A stretch of 64,000 nt of DNA from Lytechinus variegatus. Taxonomy: Eukaryota; Echinodermata; Echinoidea; Temnopleuroida; Toxopneustidae. Positions 25,229 to 39,029 of the stretch are shown one piece after another. The translations under genes and the position numbers were made by a program. The stretch is taken from positions 23,725,440 to 23,789,439 of the forward strand of contig NC_054756.1 of NCBI RefSeq assembly GCF_018143015.1, written 5' to 3'. How positions within the stretch are numbered: position 1 is the stretch's first letter; every line of letters starts with the position of its first letter. The notes below the pieces were generated by a model. It searched no databases. It saw only the letters and a list, made by a program, of their open reading frames with translations, and had not been told where the DNA came from.

Positions 25229-27660
25229 TATGGTAGAATCGGCCAGAGATGTTAGTGTAGGCAGTCGAAGTTAACACTGAGGGACTACAGCGGTGACGAG
25301 ATAACGACCCCCCGCTGCCGCCGGTTCATTTCATATTTTACCCCGCATTTCACTTCCACACTTCGATTGTATAATCTCCATTTTCTCGTTTTTATTTGAA
25401 AAGAAACGCCTTTTTTCACCATTTAGCCTTCCAAATACTGAAAATTTGCTCACTCGCTTTGCTCGCTCTCATATTGATATGCATGCTCATTCCAATTGTA
25501 ATTTAGCAAATTATGCCACAATTCAAACTATGAACGAAAAGAAAATCCTTATATAGCTCTTCACCGTCACCAGCGAATGTGATAGGTGGTGTCATTATGT
25601 ACATATTTATGTACCCCGTAGAAATTGATGCGGGGTTTGCGCTTTAATTTTGAATTTTCAGCTCAATGTATTGCTATCGTCCCCCGACTGCTCGGACAAG
25701 ATTTCACCACTGATGTTATGTTGCAATGATGTACATGTATTTACAAGGAAATAGTAACATGACTTTATTTTCTGGCCATCTTGAAGCCATCTTGAATAAA
25801 TGACTTATGGTCATTTTTTTATGTTATTATTTTTTTGGAGGGGGGAGGAGCATCCTGGTTGTGTCTTGTGGACATCTATGAAAGTTGATTTGGATTAGTT
25901 TTGGAGTGGAAACGAAGGAATAGTGGGTTTCCTGGTGGTTGCTCCCCTTAAAATGCCAGTTGTTATGGTACTCTTGTTACCTATCAACCGGTACTTAGGA
26001 AAGTGTTCAAAATTTTGACACCACCCCTAAAAATGATCAGTATGAGGTGAAGAATGATTATGCCAAATTTTATTCTTATAGCATTTTCTGAGCAATTGTG
26101 GGTATAATTTTGCACCTTCTCCTAAACTATCATATAGACAATACGTGGTCGAAGGCCACTTTTGCCCTTGTTAAGATGGCGGACGCCAAGTCAATTCCTC
26201 ACAGCCTCTTGACAAAGTATGCCCTCTAGTGTCAGTATATTACACCTCTGTGGTGCTGGTGCGTTTTGTGGCTCGCATGAGTATTACAGACCCCCGTTCA
26301 CTCACATGTTATCATAGCTCGTCAAAAAATCATCAAAAATCACTCCAACGACAGACTTTGCTTTAATTCGCTGATATTAGTAACAACAGTACATAAAAAC
26401 TAGGTATTTTAATTGGGTACTTGTCCAGCTTAATCAAAAGTTAAATGGCCTGAAATAGGACTAACTATTATCTCGGTCATTTCATTGCCAGAAAAACCGG
26501 AACTGCAGTGTGGATAATAAAAATTAAAATGACATAAAAAATGCAGCATAGCTTCCCCAAAGGCCTTGATTATGAGAGTATGAACATTATTTCTATCATT
26601 TAAATTTTGATATAAAAAACATTTTGTCCATTTTTAATTAGTTATTTTAAATAATAAAATCATGTGATATTTACTTACGCCTGTCCTCCATTCTTTGCGC
26701 GCGGAGGAATAAATCTCATGTTCCCTTTGTTGATGTGCGAGTGTGATTATCATACGCCTATTTGAAGGGTAACATGTGTGTGGATGAGGGTGTTTGTGTG
26801 TGCGCGCGCTGTTAATACATGAATGGGTGCGTGTATGTTTTATGAGCGAGTGTTGGGAATCTTGAGAGTTCGAACGTCGGGGATATATAATCAGCGTAGA
26901 TGTGAGGATTTTAGAGGGGGGCTGAGAGAGATAGAGAGTGCATGAAAGAGAGAGGACGAGGGAGAAGAAGGCGGGAAAGATAGACAGAGGGGAGCATTAG
27001 AGAGAGGGCGGGGGGGGGGGAGGGAGCTAGAGAAAGGAATTCATGGAAGCCTTCTGCCGTCGGGACCATGTTCACTGTCATGTTGCAAACGTACATGATG
27101 TTCATTTTTTGAACTCCATGGCAAACTATAAGTCTAAACGCTGATCAGATCGCACTGCACTGACTCCTGCAATTTATATAATGCAATGTAATGTAACACA
27201 TGTAGAAAATCTTTTCTTCGTTCGATTCATATCATGTGGAATTTTCCATCATTATATTCTTCACTTATTTGCTACGAAGGAGCAAGCATCTCATTGGTAT
27301 TATAGTGAGTAATAACGAGGTAGGCCTACAATTTCTCATTAGTTCTCAGGAAAACGTTGGGCTTCGAAAATGAGATCATGATATTGGGGGTTCTAATTTT
27401 GTAAGTGCAAAAACAGAATGTGCATTTGACAGTATGCAAAATCAGTGGTGTAAACCCGGTCCGAGCTGTGGGGGAGACGTTTGGTGCTGATAGGTAATTC
27501 CTATGATGGCCGTTTTAATTGTGTCATAAACTGTTGAATTACAGTGCGGCTGACCATACACATTGGAATGCAAGCGAGTGAAGTGAGAGAGTAGATTCCC
27601 AGCAATTGCAAAATGTATTCCATAATGAAAGGGGTTTCAGTTAAATTTCTACAGCATACA

Positions 27661-27772
27661 TGTGGCGGACCGTGACCCGAGGAGACAAAGCATTGGAGGG
27701 GCGCTGTATTGTAAGTGAACAATACTGTGCCCCTCCAATGCTTTGTCTCCTCCGAGTCACGGTCCGCCTCTG
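27661..27772. mobile_element. 112-bp palindromic MITE, family B copy 2
   Basis: Near-complete hairpin: GGCGGACCGTGACCCGAGG at the left is mirrored by CTCCGAGTCACGGTCCGCC at the right. It matches the element at 7132-7242. It lies about 500 bases upstream of the gene 3 start codon. Confidence 0.8.
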
Positions 27773-28262
27773 CATGTTATAACGTACCAATCTGAAGGTG
27801 ATGTCAACCCTGGAAGAAATACTTTGGTGTTTCAGAAGAAGACTTCCGCATCCCTGTTTCTTCGGGCCATGGTAACAAATTTGCATACATACATCTTCCT
27901 CATATTGTATGAATTGCCCTTTAATGGTTGTATTTATTTATCATACATTTTATATACATGTTTTGAAAGTGATGAGATCATAGTGGTGCCTTTCCGACTC
28001 CAGGAAAACGAAGAAAATGCATGACAGCCACTTTTAACTTCCGTACACATATTGACATAGCAATGATTTGTCTAGATCTACATCTTATTTCCTTATACTT
28101 CCACACAAGAACAGTCACTTAGCTTTGATTTTGAGCATGCGCAGTGTTTCGAAAAATGACATTGCTTCTCGGATAATTTAACTATTGCATGTGTGAAACG
28201 CATTATCATCATTATCATTCACTACGTTTCAGTACCCAGATTGCTTAGGTTCCATCTGGAAT

Positions 28263-31200
28263 ATGGGGAGATTACATACATTGTTGTGCATTTGTCTCCT
28301 GCTCTTTGTGTCAAGAGTGGTGGCCAACACTTTTCCATCGCAGTATAGTAAGTACATAACATACGAGATTCCTTTTCATCTTTGAGGATAAAGAACGACA
28401 ATGTTTTAAAATTCAAAGATGTTCTAAAATAGCTGGAAAGGAAATATCAGACAGGCTTTGATAATGAAGTCCATCTCTTGAATGAGCTAGTGTAATAGTA
28501 TTTAGATCGTCATTATCCACATTATACTTGCATTGCCATTTATTGGCATCGGGGTTTTGTATATTGAAATTGTTGATGCACAGACCAGTTAGTTCGTTAT
28601 TAATCAATCTCACAACTTTTCCCGTTTTGTCTCTCTTCTTATTCATTTTCACTTCCCTCTTTTTTTATACCTCTTCTCCTTTCCTGATTCTTCTTTATAT
28701 TTTTTTCTCCGCCTTCCTTCCCCTTTTCTCCTTGCTCTTTTTATAATTCCACTCTATTCATATTCCTCTTAGGTAGTTGAACGTCTTATCAGTAAGCACG
28801 GTCAACTTTTTCTATACCAATGTATTAGTTTCTATTCTATTGGGCTATATCTGTATTGAGATTAATCCTAAAGTCATGCATATGCATACATACTGAAGGT
28901 GGTTTGTATGTTTTTAAATATGCATTTGATTATATAAATTGTATTTTTTAAATAAACAATCCATTTTCTTTACTACCTGATAAAAATCACAACTATTATT
29001 CAATTTTTTCATTTCCAATAATATACATCAAATACACAGAAAATAAAACAAAATGTGATTACAAATTATCTACGGATGAGTTATAAATATTGTACGACAG
29101 TTATAAAAAAAAAGCTTGTATTGAAAATGAACGAATAAGTTAATTTTGAATGACACAAAAATGACAAATAACAGGGGGATTTAGAATTGGTTCCTGTCCA
29201 AACAAAAAGAAAGAAGAAAAAATATCCTGGCTCTCAACATTATTACAATGAGAGGACTTAGAGGCTTTAAGGTGGAGTTCAACCTGGCTATGAGTCGGTT
29301 TTAACAAAAACAGAAAATCTTAGAGCAAAGTATATCAGTGGAGGTTTGATAAAAACCTATCGAAAATGGAAGAGTTAAAAATTATTAAAAATTTTTATTT
29401 GATGTCTAATGAGAGCAGTACACCCACACTGTTAGAAAATTTATCCTAAAAAAACCTAAATTTTCTGCAGCAGTCTCGAGAATACATGCAATTTTAATGA
29501 ACTGTGTAATGTTACATGCAGGGTATAAACTTACAGGACATTGGTATTAGGTGTATGAAACTTTACAAATTTCCTGTAATATTACTCACTTTCCCCCTTT
29601 TTATAAAAGGCCTGTTCTGTTATTGCTAAAAATTTCTTGTTATAACAATTTAAATAATGATTCTGTTATTTCATCTATAAAATCTTCTTTTTGTAAAGTG
29701 CATAATTATATCAAGCAATGTAAATTTCATACGTTCTTTAATAGATTTGATTTGATTTGATTTATTTATTTCCGTTTCACAATAGTATAATGAACATAGC
29801 AATAATATAATAAACATAACAAAACAAGGTCGAAAATACTACGAAATATAATATGTATACATAAATAATCATAAATTTAAAGAACACAATTGAGTAAATA
29901 AATTTATCTGAAATGACATTTGTATTTGAAAGTAAAACGGAGGGACTTGCCGAAAAAAGCAAAGCTTGTACAGGAGGCAAGCCCCTAACTTAGTTTCAAT
30001 ATAAAACTACAACAAATAAATATTGGTTCGTAATAATAAATTTGTTTAAAAATAAATACAATTTTTGTGCACTTGAAAAACCGTAACTGATGGGTCATGT
30101 AAAGAAATATTTACGTTATACAATATTTTAAGAGAGGGGGAGGTGAGGGGGGGGGGGGACAGAAGGGACAGAGCAGTGCAATACACTAAGTAGAAAAGAA
30201 ATATGGCAGGCAGCAGGAGCAGGTACTTGGCTAATTGCAGTTTTAAGAAGAAAAAATAATGTAAAACAAATAATATACATGACTATATGTATATAATATA
30301 AACACATATACATAAAAGTTGAGTATAATTAAATCAGTTATTTTAGTTATTCAGCTTGACCTGTTTGCGACGAATATTTCAGAATTAACATTTTTTTCAG
30401 TTTGCGTTTAAAAATATTTACATTAGGGGATTCTTTGAAATCTTGAGGCAGAGAGTTCCAATAGGCAGGCCCGGAGAAGACAAACGAGTTTTTTGCAAAT
30501 AAAGTTCTTGTTAAAGGAAGATGATAACATAGACGTTGCCTTGTAGGGTAGCTGTGTACGGAAGCATTTTTACGGAACATATTAAAGAAAATGGCGGGGA
30601 GATCGTCCCTGCTTAATTTAAACATAAATTGACTAAGTTCGAAAAGATATATGTCATTTACTTTAAGAATGTTATTTTCAAAAAATAAGATATCAGTATG
30701 TGATCTAAAGTGTGCTTGAAAAATTATTCTTATAGCTTTTTTCTGGAGAAGTAATATTCTATTTATTTGTGTTTGTATTGCACATCCCCACGCAATAATT
30801 CCATAAATAATATATGGTAAAATAAGTGTGTAATATAATGTTAACAAAGTGCGGGAAGGGAGAAAATGTTTAAGTTTATTAATAATTCCAATGTTTCTTG
30901 AAATTGTTTTACATATACTATCGATATGAGGCTTCCAGGATAATTTGTCGTCAATAAGGACACCCAAGAATCTAGTAGTGGAAACATTATTAAGAACAAA
31001 ATTATCAAAGAAAATCCTGTCAGTTAGAGTATTGACTTTATTACTGAAAAGCATGTAGTTTGTCTTCTGGTGATTAAGTGAAAGTTTGTTGGCCTTGATC
31101 CAATCTGTAACATTTGTTAGTTCAAAGTTTAAGGTTCTAACGAGTTGGTTAATATCATCATGGGAAAAGAAAATATTGGAATCGTCAGCAAAAAGTATAA

Positions 31201-34200
31201 ATGAAAGTAAATTTGATGTATTTTTAATATCATTGATGTAAGTAATAAAAAGAAGTGGGCCTAGTAGGCTACCCTGGGGGACACCGCAAGTAATTGGAAG
31301 AGTAGTCGAATTGCAATTATTCACTGATACAAATTGGGTCCTATCAGTGAGGTAACTCCTGAACCACTCCAAGGCCTTCCCTCTAACTCCATAATGACAT
31401 AGTTTATGAAGGAGAATTTCATGATTTATAGTGTCGAAGGCCTTGGAGAAGTCCAGGAAGATACCGACAGTATGACAACTATTATCGATGGAAGTGGTGA
31501 CTTTATTTATAAATGACAAAATTGCATGGGAAGTACTGTGATTTTTACGAAATCCAAATTGGAAGTTTGAAAAAATGTTATGTAATTTGAAGAAATCACT
31601 AGTTCTGGTATGGACCAGTTTTTCTAGAATTTTAGATAGTGAAGTTAGTAAGGATATTGGACGATAGTTAGAAACGAGTTGGCTATCACCTTTTTTGAAC
31701 AGTGGGATGACTTTGGAGATTTTCATTTTATTGGGGACCCGTCCAGTGGTAAGAGAGATATTAAAAATATGTACCAATGGATCAACGATGGCTGCAATGA
31801 TTTTTTTTAGAAGAAAGTTTGGTATACCGTCATACCCCGGGCTTTTCTTATTCTGTAGATTGCTAACAATGTTTATGATTTCCATAGAATTAGTAGGGCT
31901 GAAAAACATAGAATTGGGGTTAGGGTCGTCAAGGAAATCAGAAAAGGATTTGTTAGTTCGAGGTATATTTTTAGCCAAGTTGTTGCCAACATTTGAAAAA
32001 TATGAATTAAACTCTCCTGTGATTTTATTAGCGTCGTCTGTAATAGTATTATTTGACTTTATTTTTGTGATTGTAGAGCTTTTTTTCTTTTTGTTCAGTA
32101 CATTATTAATAATCTTCCAAGTATTTTTCATATCATTTTTGTAAATGTTCAATTGGGAAGTGTAGTATTCCCTTTTGGCAATACGTAATAATGTGGTAAG
32201 GGTGTTTTTATAACAAGTGTACTTAGAACGAGAGTTTTCGTTAGGTTTAGAAATATATTTATAATAAAGATTATTTTTACGATTAATAGATCGTAAAATA
32301 GATTTAGTGATCCACGGATGTATTGGGATTTTTTTATAATTTGACTTTCGGTGGGTGATAAGAGGGACATTGGTGTCTAGACAAGATGTTAATTTGGTAA
32401 TAAAAATGTCGTAAGCTACATCAACCTCTGTGGAGTCAAAAATGGTCGACCAGTCTGTATTGTCTAAATCATTAATTAAATGAGAAATGTTATCATCGGT
32501 TATTTTACGATAGGAAGTATTATATGATTCATTCTTAAAAAGTTTATTTTTAGACAGCTTCGCAAAAATTGAAAAGTGATCAGAAATATCACTAAGAACT
32601 ATACCAGCTTGGGGGGTAGGAAAAGTTACATTACTAAAAATATTATCTATAATAGTTGCAGAAGTGTTAGTCACTCTCGTTGGTTTAGTGATTAGTGGTA
32701 AGAAAGAATTAGTCAAAAACGTTTCGAGAAACTCTTGCGAGATATTGTTATTGTTGCAATTCATTAAATTGATGTTGAAATCCCCCATAAAAAAACAATC
32801 TTTGTTTTTCAGAAAAGGATTGAGTAAATAGTCATTGAGGGTTTCCAGAAAATGTCGAGTATCGAGAATTAGGAGGTCGGTATAAGACTCCCAGTATCAG
32901 ATTTTTCCTTTTGGATTGATGATTTTAACAAAGAGTGATTCTAAAGCGTCATTGGATAAAGTCATATTATTTATAAGATTATATTCGTATTGCTGGGGTA
33001 TATAAAGTGCAACACCACCACCAGGTCTAAGAGTTCTGTTATTACCAACTAGATTAAAATCGGAGAGTGCAAAAAGAGAACAAGGATTTTCCGAAAACCA
33101 CGTTTCAGTTAATCCAATGATTGAATGTTTCGGAAACTGATTTCTATCAAGAAATAATTTTAGCTTATCGAAATTTTTATTGGCACTACGAATATTCAGA
33201 TGGAGAAGAAAAATATCTTCTTGAAGACTGCTAGAATTAATTAAAGATTTAAAATGTTGTTCTGTAAAATACTGTAACAAGTAACAAGCTGCCCACATGG
33301 GTCATTTGGGTCAAAGTTTGAGTTAAGATCAGCAGTATTATCATTCAGGTAGTTTTTTATGTCAGTATCAAAATAGAGGTTTTCTGACGAAGCGCCGTGT
33401 TGTGATGAAAGGGACAACAGGTCATCGTTGCATAACGAGCTGAATGGAAAGTCAGACAAATCAGACGTCGGAGCCGGGAAGAATTACACTAGATACGCTA
33501 AAAGAGTAGACACGCCGCCATGCTCCTGCTCCTGTTGCTGTGCAAGAAGAGGGAAACGAAAATGAGAGTGTGCTGTGCAAGAGAAAAAGACAATACAAGT
33601 TTGAAGGAAGACAAGTAAAATGGGAAGAAAAGAGACAAAAAAAAAACGAACCAGACCAAATACGAGAACGATCATTACTAATGTACAATGTGAATGAAAT
33701 AATAATAATAAAAGAATAAACAAAAAAAAGAAAGAAAAGAAAACAAGATAATTAAAAAATTAAAGAAGAAAAAAATAAAAAACGGATGTAACTGAGAATG
33801 CTACAGACCAATCCACGTGATAAGGGGGAAATAAGAATGATTTGCATTTCTCCCTTAGGAATTATACAGTCGTTGATTATACCAGTTATTGCAATTATTT
33901 GTTTACAAATGTCAGTGGAGCGAGACCAAAAAAAGTTGTGTTGGTATAAACGTTAACATCAGCAACAAAGGTATATAAAGTCTGTGCCCACAAAAAAGTA
34001 CTTTCACACGTTTTGAACAGCGTGTGAATTGACAAGTATTTTTTCATACAATGTCACCAAATCGATGGTAACTCAAACCAGATTCGTTTTCGGGGGGGGG
34101 GGGGGTCTTATCCAGTTACTAAAAGCTTTCAAATTGCTATCATATTATGCAAGATCGAGATCAATCTTTCCGTCGTTACACTCTAAAAAAAGAAAATGCC

Positions 34201-37200
34201 AACTTAACAGTTGAAAGGCCGGAGGAGCGACGACATCTTCCAAATGCTGCGTCAACCCAAAACCCAAAACTGTTGGGTTCAGCTTTAAACAAGGGTGGAC
34301 GCAACATCTGGAAAAGGCCGGCACCCCTCCAACCCCTCTAACGCTGATTCAACATCAGAATTCTTAGAGTGTATGCAATTGCAACTAGTCAGGAATGAGT
34401 GCAAAAAATCAGTACATCAATAATGATTGGAATTTTTTTTTTTTTTTAAAGTATATAGGCTACTACTGACATAACGCAGAATGGCAATTGGTGAATGTGC
34501 AGCTGACACAATGCATGCTTGAGAATCTGGAGCAGGGAAAGATGCCAAAGAAAATTGCTATCGCTACAGAAACGTATAGTGAAAGCGATAATAGATTCAA
34601 AGTTCGTTTATCGAAATTGTAAGCATTGTAATAAAATGAAGGAAAAAAAATGCATCATTGGGAACTGGCTCATTCATCCAATAAACCATCTGCATCTCAT
34701 GAATGACATTAGCAACCGTTTGTCTAAAAAGAATAAGGGCACACGGAAGCATTCAGCTGACTCGACTGCATGTATTGCGATTTAACTCAAGTAATTGCAT
34801 ACATGGATGGATGGATACATGTTTTTTACACAAGGATGCAAGGCTTAACAGTTGCAAACAAGAAAGGGCAATTCTTAGTAAATTATCGTTACTTTATTCA
34901 TATATGGCACTGCCTCAATGCAAATCAGACAATGCATATCTTCAGGGGTTTTAAATGTGTGAACATAAAATTAATCTATCCATCTTATATGAGAAAACAA
35001 TTTTTTTGAACTCAAGATCGGAGATGGCATGCGACACATTCACACTTTTCAAACACACGAAGGGAACCCCCGCTTTATCAATTAAAAAAAGTCGTCTTTT
35101 TATATTCATGGAAGCTACCCGCGATTTAATCTGATGAATACAATATTTTATAAGTAACTTATCAAGTACAATCATCCCTTTCCGATCTAATTAATTGCCC
35201 TTTAAGTCTTATTGAAGGGGTCAGTGTAGCATAGTGTTAATAATCCACACTTTTGTAAAAATCCGCCATCCTGAATCACTTCTCTATAATCCATAAGAAA
35301 TGTCATTTAAAAATTCAATCAATAAGTAGGCCTCCTGAGGCAGGCATGCTTTTCCCCGCAAAAATACATCTTTATGCAGGTTCATAGTGCTGAACCACAC
35401 TTTCCAAGATGATATCCACCATAGCAACAGAGAGCAGGGTGTCTGGAATAGAATTAATGTAAATGACAGACAGCTGTTTGTTAAGGCATGTGTTTTTGCC
35501 TTCATGAATCTTAACCTAAGCATTTATCATGCATTAAAAAACGTTTATGTTATACCAAGGGCCTGTTTCATAAAGGACCTGCAACCGTCGTAACTTTGCC
35601 ATAATGGCAACTACCATGGTAACATGGCTCAGCAGCCAGTCCCAATCAAAATCACCATGGTAGTTGCCATTATGGCAAAGTAACAACAGGTGTAATTCTC
35701 TCTTTAACGGACCCTAATGCCATGGTCACATTTGTTCTACGGCGGCCGTACGGCGAGTCGAAAACAGCCGTTTTAACATTTTTTTGTCCAAATACATATA
35801 GGTGGTTTGAATCAAAATTGATAAAACGGCTGTTTTCGACTCGCCGTACGGCCGCCGTAGAACAAATGTGACCATGGCATAAGTATTGTCTTTGCTGACC
35901 TTTTTATGACGAGTAACCGAATGTTTCGACATATATTTTCATCATCTTCACCATGTTCATGAATCTTTATCTTAGCAATTATCATGTGTGAAGAGGTTTC
36001 TATGTTGGACATGACTTTACTTCTTAATAGTATTTTACACAATTATGATTGCTGTCAAGATATTTATTCAAAAAATGAAATTTCCTTAATCTTGTTAATA
36101 TTAGTAGGAAGTTAAATGATGAAACATATTGAAAAGATAAATCTTCATTTATGTTATGTGTAATAAGTGCTAAGCCACAAATTCAAAAGGTAATTTAAAA
36201 TGTTCTCTCATAATCCACCCAAATGTTGACTAGTATGTTTCTTCAACTTGCTTTTTAATGTCGAGTATTTAGAAGTGTGTGTAGCAAAAGTTGGCATTCT
36301 TGTATCATTAATTTGATTTATAGATTTTTTTTTTTCAAACTTTCAAAAGCGATTATCACAAAATTAATGTTAGGTGGGTTAGCATTATATGCTGCACCGA
36401 ACCCCTATGTACCTTTTGAAACATGAAAACCAATTTTATTATTAACAGAAACAGTATTGTGAGTTTTCATAATGGGTTCAGGTTTGATAAGCAAGCAGCT
36501 TTCTAACCTATAACCGGAGTCGTCTTGTCCAATTTGTTTGTTTTCCTTTTTTTATCGCATAATGAAAATGAAATTGGCATGCTAATTCTCTTTTTCTATC
36601 ATCAACCCTTTATTTTATAAGCCTTCTAATAAACACGAATAATTGATTTTAAAACAATTTTCCCTACTTGCAGAACCTCTCGAAATTCGGTTCCAAGGTA
36701 ACCGCGAAAACAAGGGTCCAGTTGAGATCTTCATTAACGATGACAAATGGGTGCCATTGTGCGATGACGACTTGACCGACGCGGATGCCAAAGTTGTCTG
36801 TCGGACCCTCGGCTACGCGGAGGGTGTTCGCCAAGCTACCGATGCCAGTGATGTCGAAGGCAGCGGAAGCGGCGACATCGACTTTGATTTTACTGATGAT
36901 AGACGAGTACCTTCTTTGAAATGCACTGGAAATGAGACGAACCTGGCTTTCTGCCCCTACAAGAATATCGGCATTCACGAATACTGCGATAGGAACGAAA
37001 GTGTCACAGTCAAGTGTAAAGGAAAAGGTAGGATTTTTTTTTAAAAATCATTGATCAGGTAATGACGCTAGTTTATTCAGCACCTTCTTATCTTGTTAAG
37101 TTTCAAATGCAAAGTACTATGTCATAGGTGTAACAGCATTCCAATAACCGTTCCCGTAAAGATGTCTTTTCGGTGTAAGTTTCTTTCTTTTTTCTTTGAT

Positions 37201-38997
37201 CGAATGATATTTATTATCTCTATTTTAACGAAAACAATAGGCGAGGGGCACTAGCAACAAGTATTATCTCATGCGTATGTGAGGCAGGATCTCACTGGCA
37301 GACACTGTCTATAAAGACTGTTGGGTTAATTGCCCACTAGAATCAGAATGACCCCTTTATAAAAACATGAGAGAACTCAGTTCTGAATGGGTTCATATAC
37401 GACATTAACGATTGGTATATATCAACAGTCCTGAAATGTTCCTCATAGCTTTTATATATGATTTAAACATTTGTATCAAATTATCTTAAATATGCACGGC
37501 ATAATGTAGATTAACATATACAATCTCAATCAATGCCACCTTTTGCCAGAATCTTACTAAACGGATGCAATGTGTTTTTCCATTGCACCTTCCCTGTAGT
37601 CCCCATTGCCATGGTTATTGTGTCTATGGTGGCTGTACGGATCAATACTCAAAGGCTGCATCCATGGTTGCTTCGTGAAAAATGCTTATCTGACGTTTGA
37701 GAAGGTTCCTTGTCTGATCCGATTTTACCTCGAAAAGGAAGTGAAATGTGGCTTTATTCTCAATAAAGAGAAATTTCATATCTAATATCTACTCCATTCC
37801 ACCATGAACCTACTATGCATGATCTCGTGAGATCTTATCTTGGTATTTCTACTTCTCCTTCTCCTTCTTCTTAGCAAACGTTCGCTTGCAGGACGGTACC
37901 TTTAGAGAGGGAAGAGTCGAGGTGTTCCACAAGGGTTCTTGGGGTACCGTCTGTGTGAATAACTTCGGGGTGTCCGAAGCCAACGTCGTGTGCCGAATGC
38001 TTGGGTTCGGGTTCGCCGAACGCTTCTACGGAGCAGAGAAGTTCGGTGCGGGTGCCGGATACATTGTGATTGGTGATCTCGATTGCTCGGGAGATGAAGT
38101 GAACATTGGTCATTGTTCACCTACTGAATCTGGAGTCGAAAACTGCACTCACCAGAATGATGTTGGCGTAAGCTGTGTAGCACGTAAGTATTTCTTAAAA
38201 TTATACCCCACCTAAAAAAAAATCGATACGAGTTATCAACTAAAAATGTAATTCCACCGACCAACACCGTTGTGAAAATAATTCAGAGACAATATCAGTC
38301 TCTAAAGATGCTTCCTACTCAATGTGGCCTTGACAGAGCATTGAAAAGATGGGAGCGTGATAAATACGATAAAAGAAGGTCACTTTCGATGGATTTAGCA
38401 TTTACCACAGACCATGACCCAAACTGTAATGCGTGTTTGGCACGATAAGACCTTGAAGCGCCCTTTGTTTCGACGTCATACGAATACCGCGATAGTAGTC
38501 TGGTAATCATGGTAATATGAATATATATATTATGACCATTGGCTACAAAGAATGAATATTGCGTTCACGTGCACAATTTTTTTCTACCCATTGGTTTCAA
38601 CCTCTCTTTGGTATGACTTATATAGTGAAAAAAAATATGAGAGATGCGTAGCTTCACTCTAGCTCCCTCAGAGCTGTCATCCATTCTGAATCCAAGGTTG
38701 GAAAAAATGCCTCCGCCGGGAATTGAATCCGGGTTCCTGGCTCTGAACGCTTTAAAGACTTGACCACGGAGGCGTGCCAGCAGATAAGCGACACCGAGTT
38801 TAACTGACCGGCAAACAGATTACCAACTTTTGATTATTTTGTCTTTGGTGCAGATGAGTTTATGAACAATGAGTAGACGCTTGCCGAAGTTAGATCTGAG
38901 CTAGTACAAGCCTAAATACATGCATTCCTTTCTCATTTCTTTCAATATTATATAAAAATACATATATATATGTATGTAAATATGCAGACACACCCAT

Positions 38998-39029
<32 letters not shown>

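Larger units (their letters stand above)
21266..28262. other. 7-kb gap between the two divergent SRCR genes
   Basis: No gene is supported here. It contains the MITEs and minisatellite listed separately, a purine-rich GAGA tract near 26918-27040, and AT-rich sequence. Because both flanking genes start at its edges it must hold their promoters, but I cannot point to a core promoter. A 69-residue minus-strand ORF at 24756-24965 is unrecognised and probably chance. Confidence 0.6.
29745..33780 (-). mobile_element. CR1/L2-type non-LTR retrotransposon, nearly full ORF2
   Basis: A minus-strand element. Its 3' end carries a short (TCAAA)n-type tail near 29745-29765 (TTTGA repeats on +), as in CR1/L2 LINEs. 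It holds an intact reverse transcriptase ORF and a frameshifted endonuclease region. Upstream (33480-33780) is a pyrimidine-rich stretch that could be its 5' UTR. No separate ORF1 is recognisable, so it may be 5'-truncated. The 5' limit is approximate. It lies antisense in intron 1 of the gene 3 SRCR receptor. A fragment related to its 3' UTR occurs at 55880-55965. Confidence 0.85.

Noticed and set aside
31695..32144. 149-residue plus-strand ORF
   Set aside because: It is antisense to the LINE reverse transcriptase, which has clear motifs on the minus strand.
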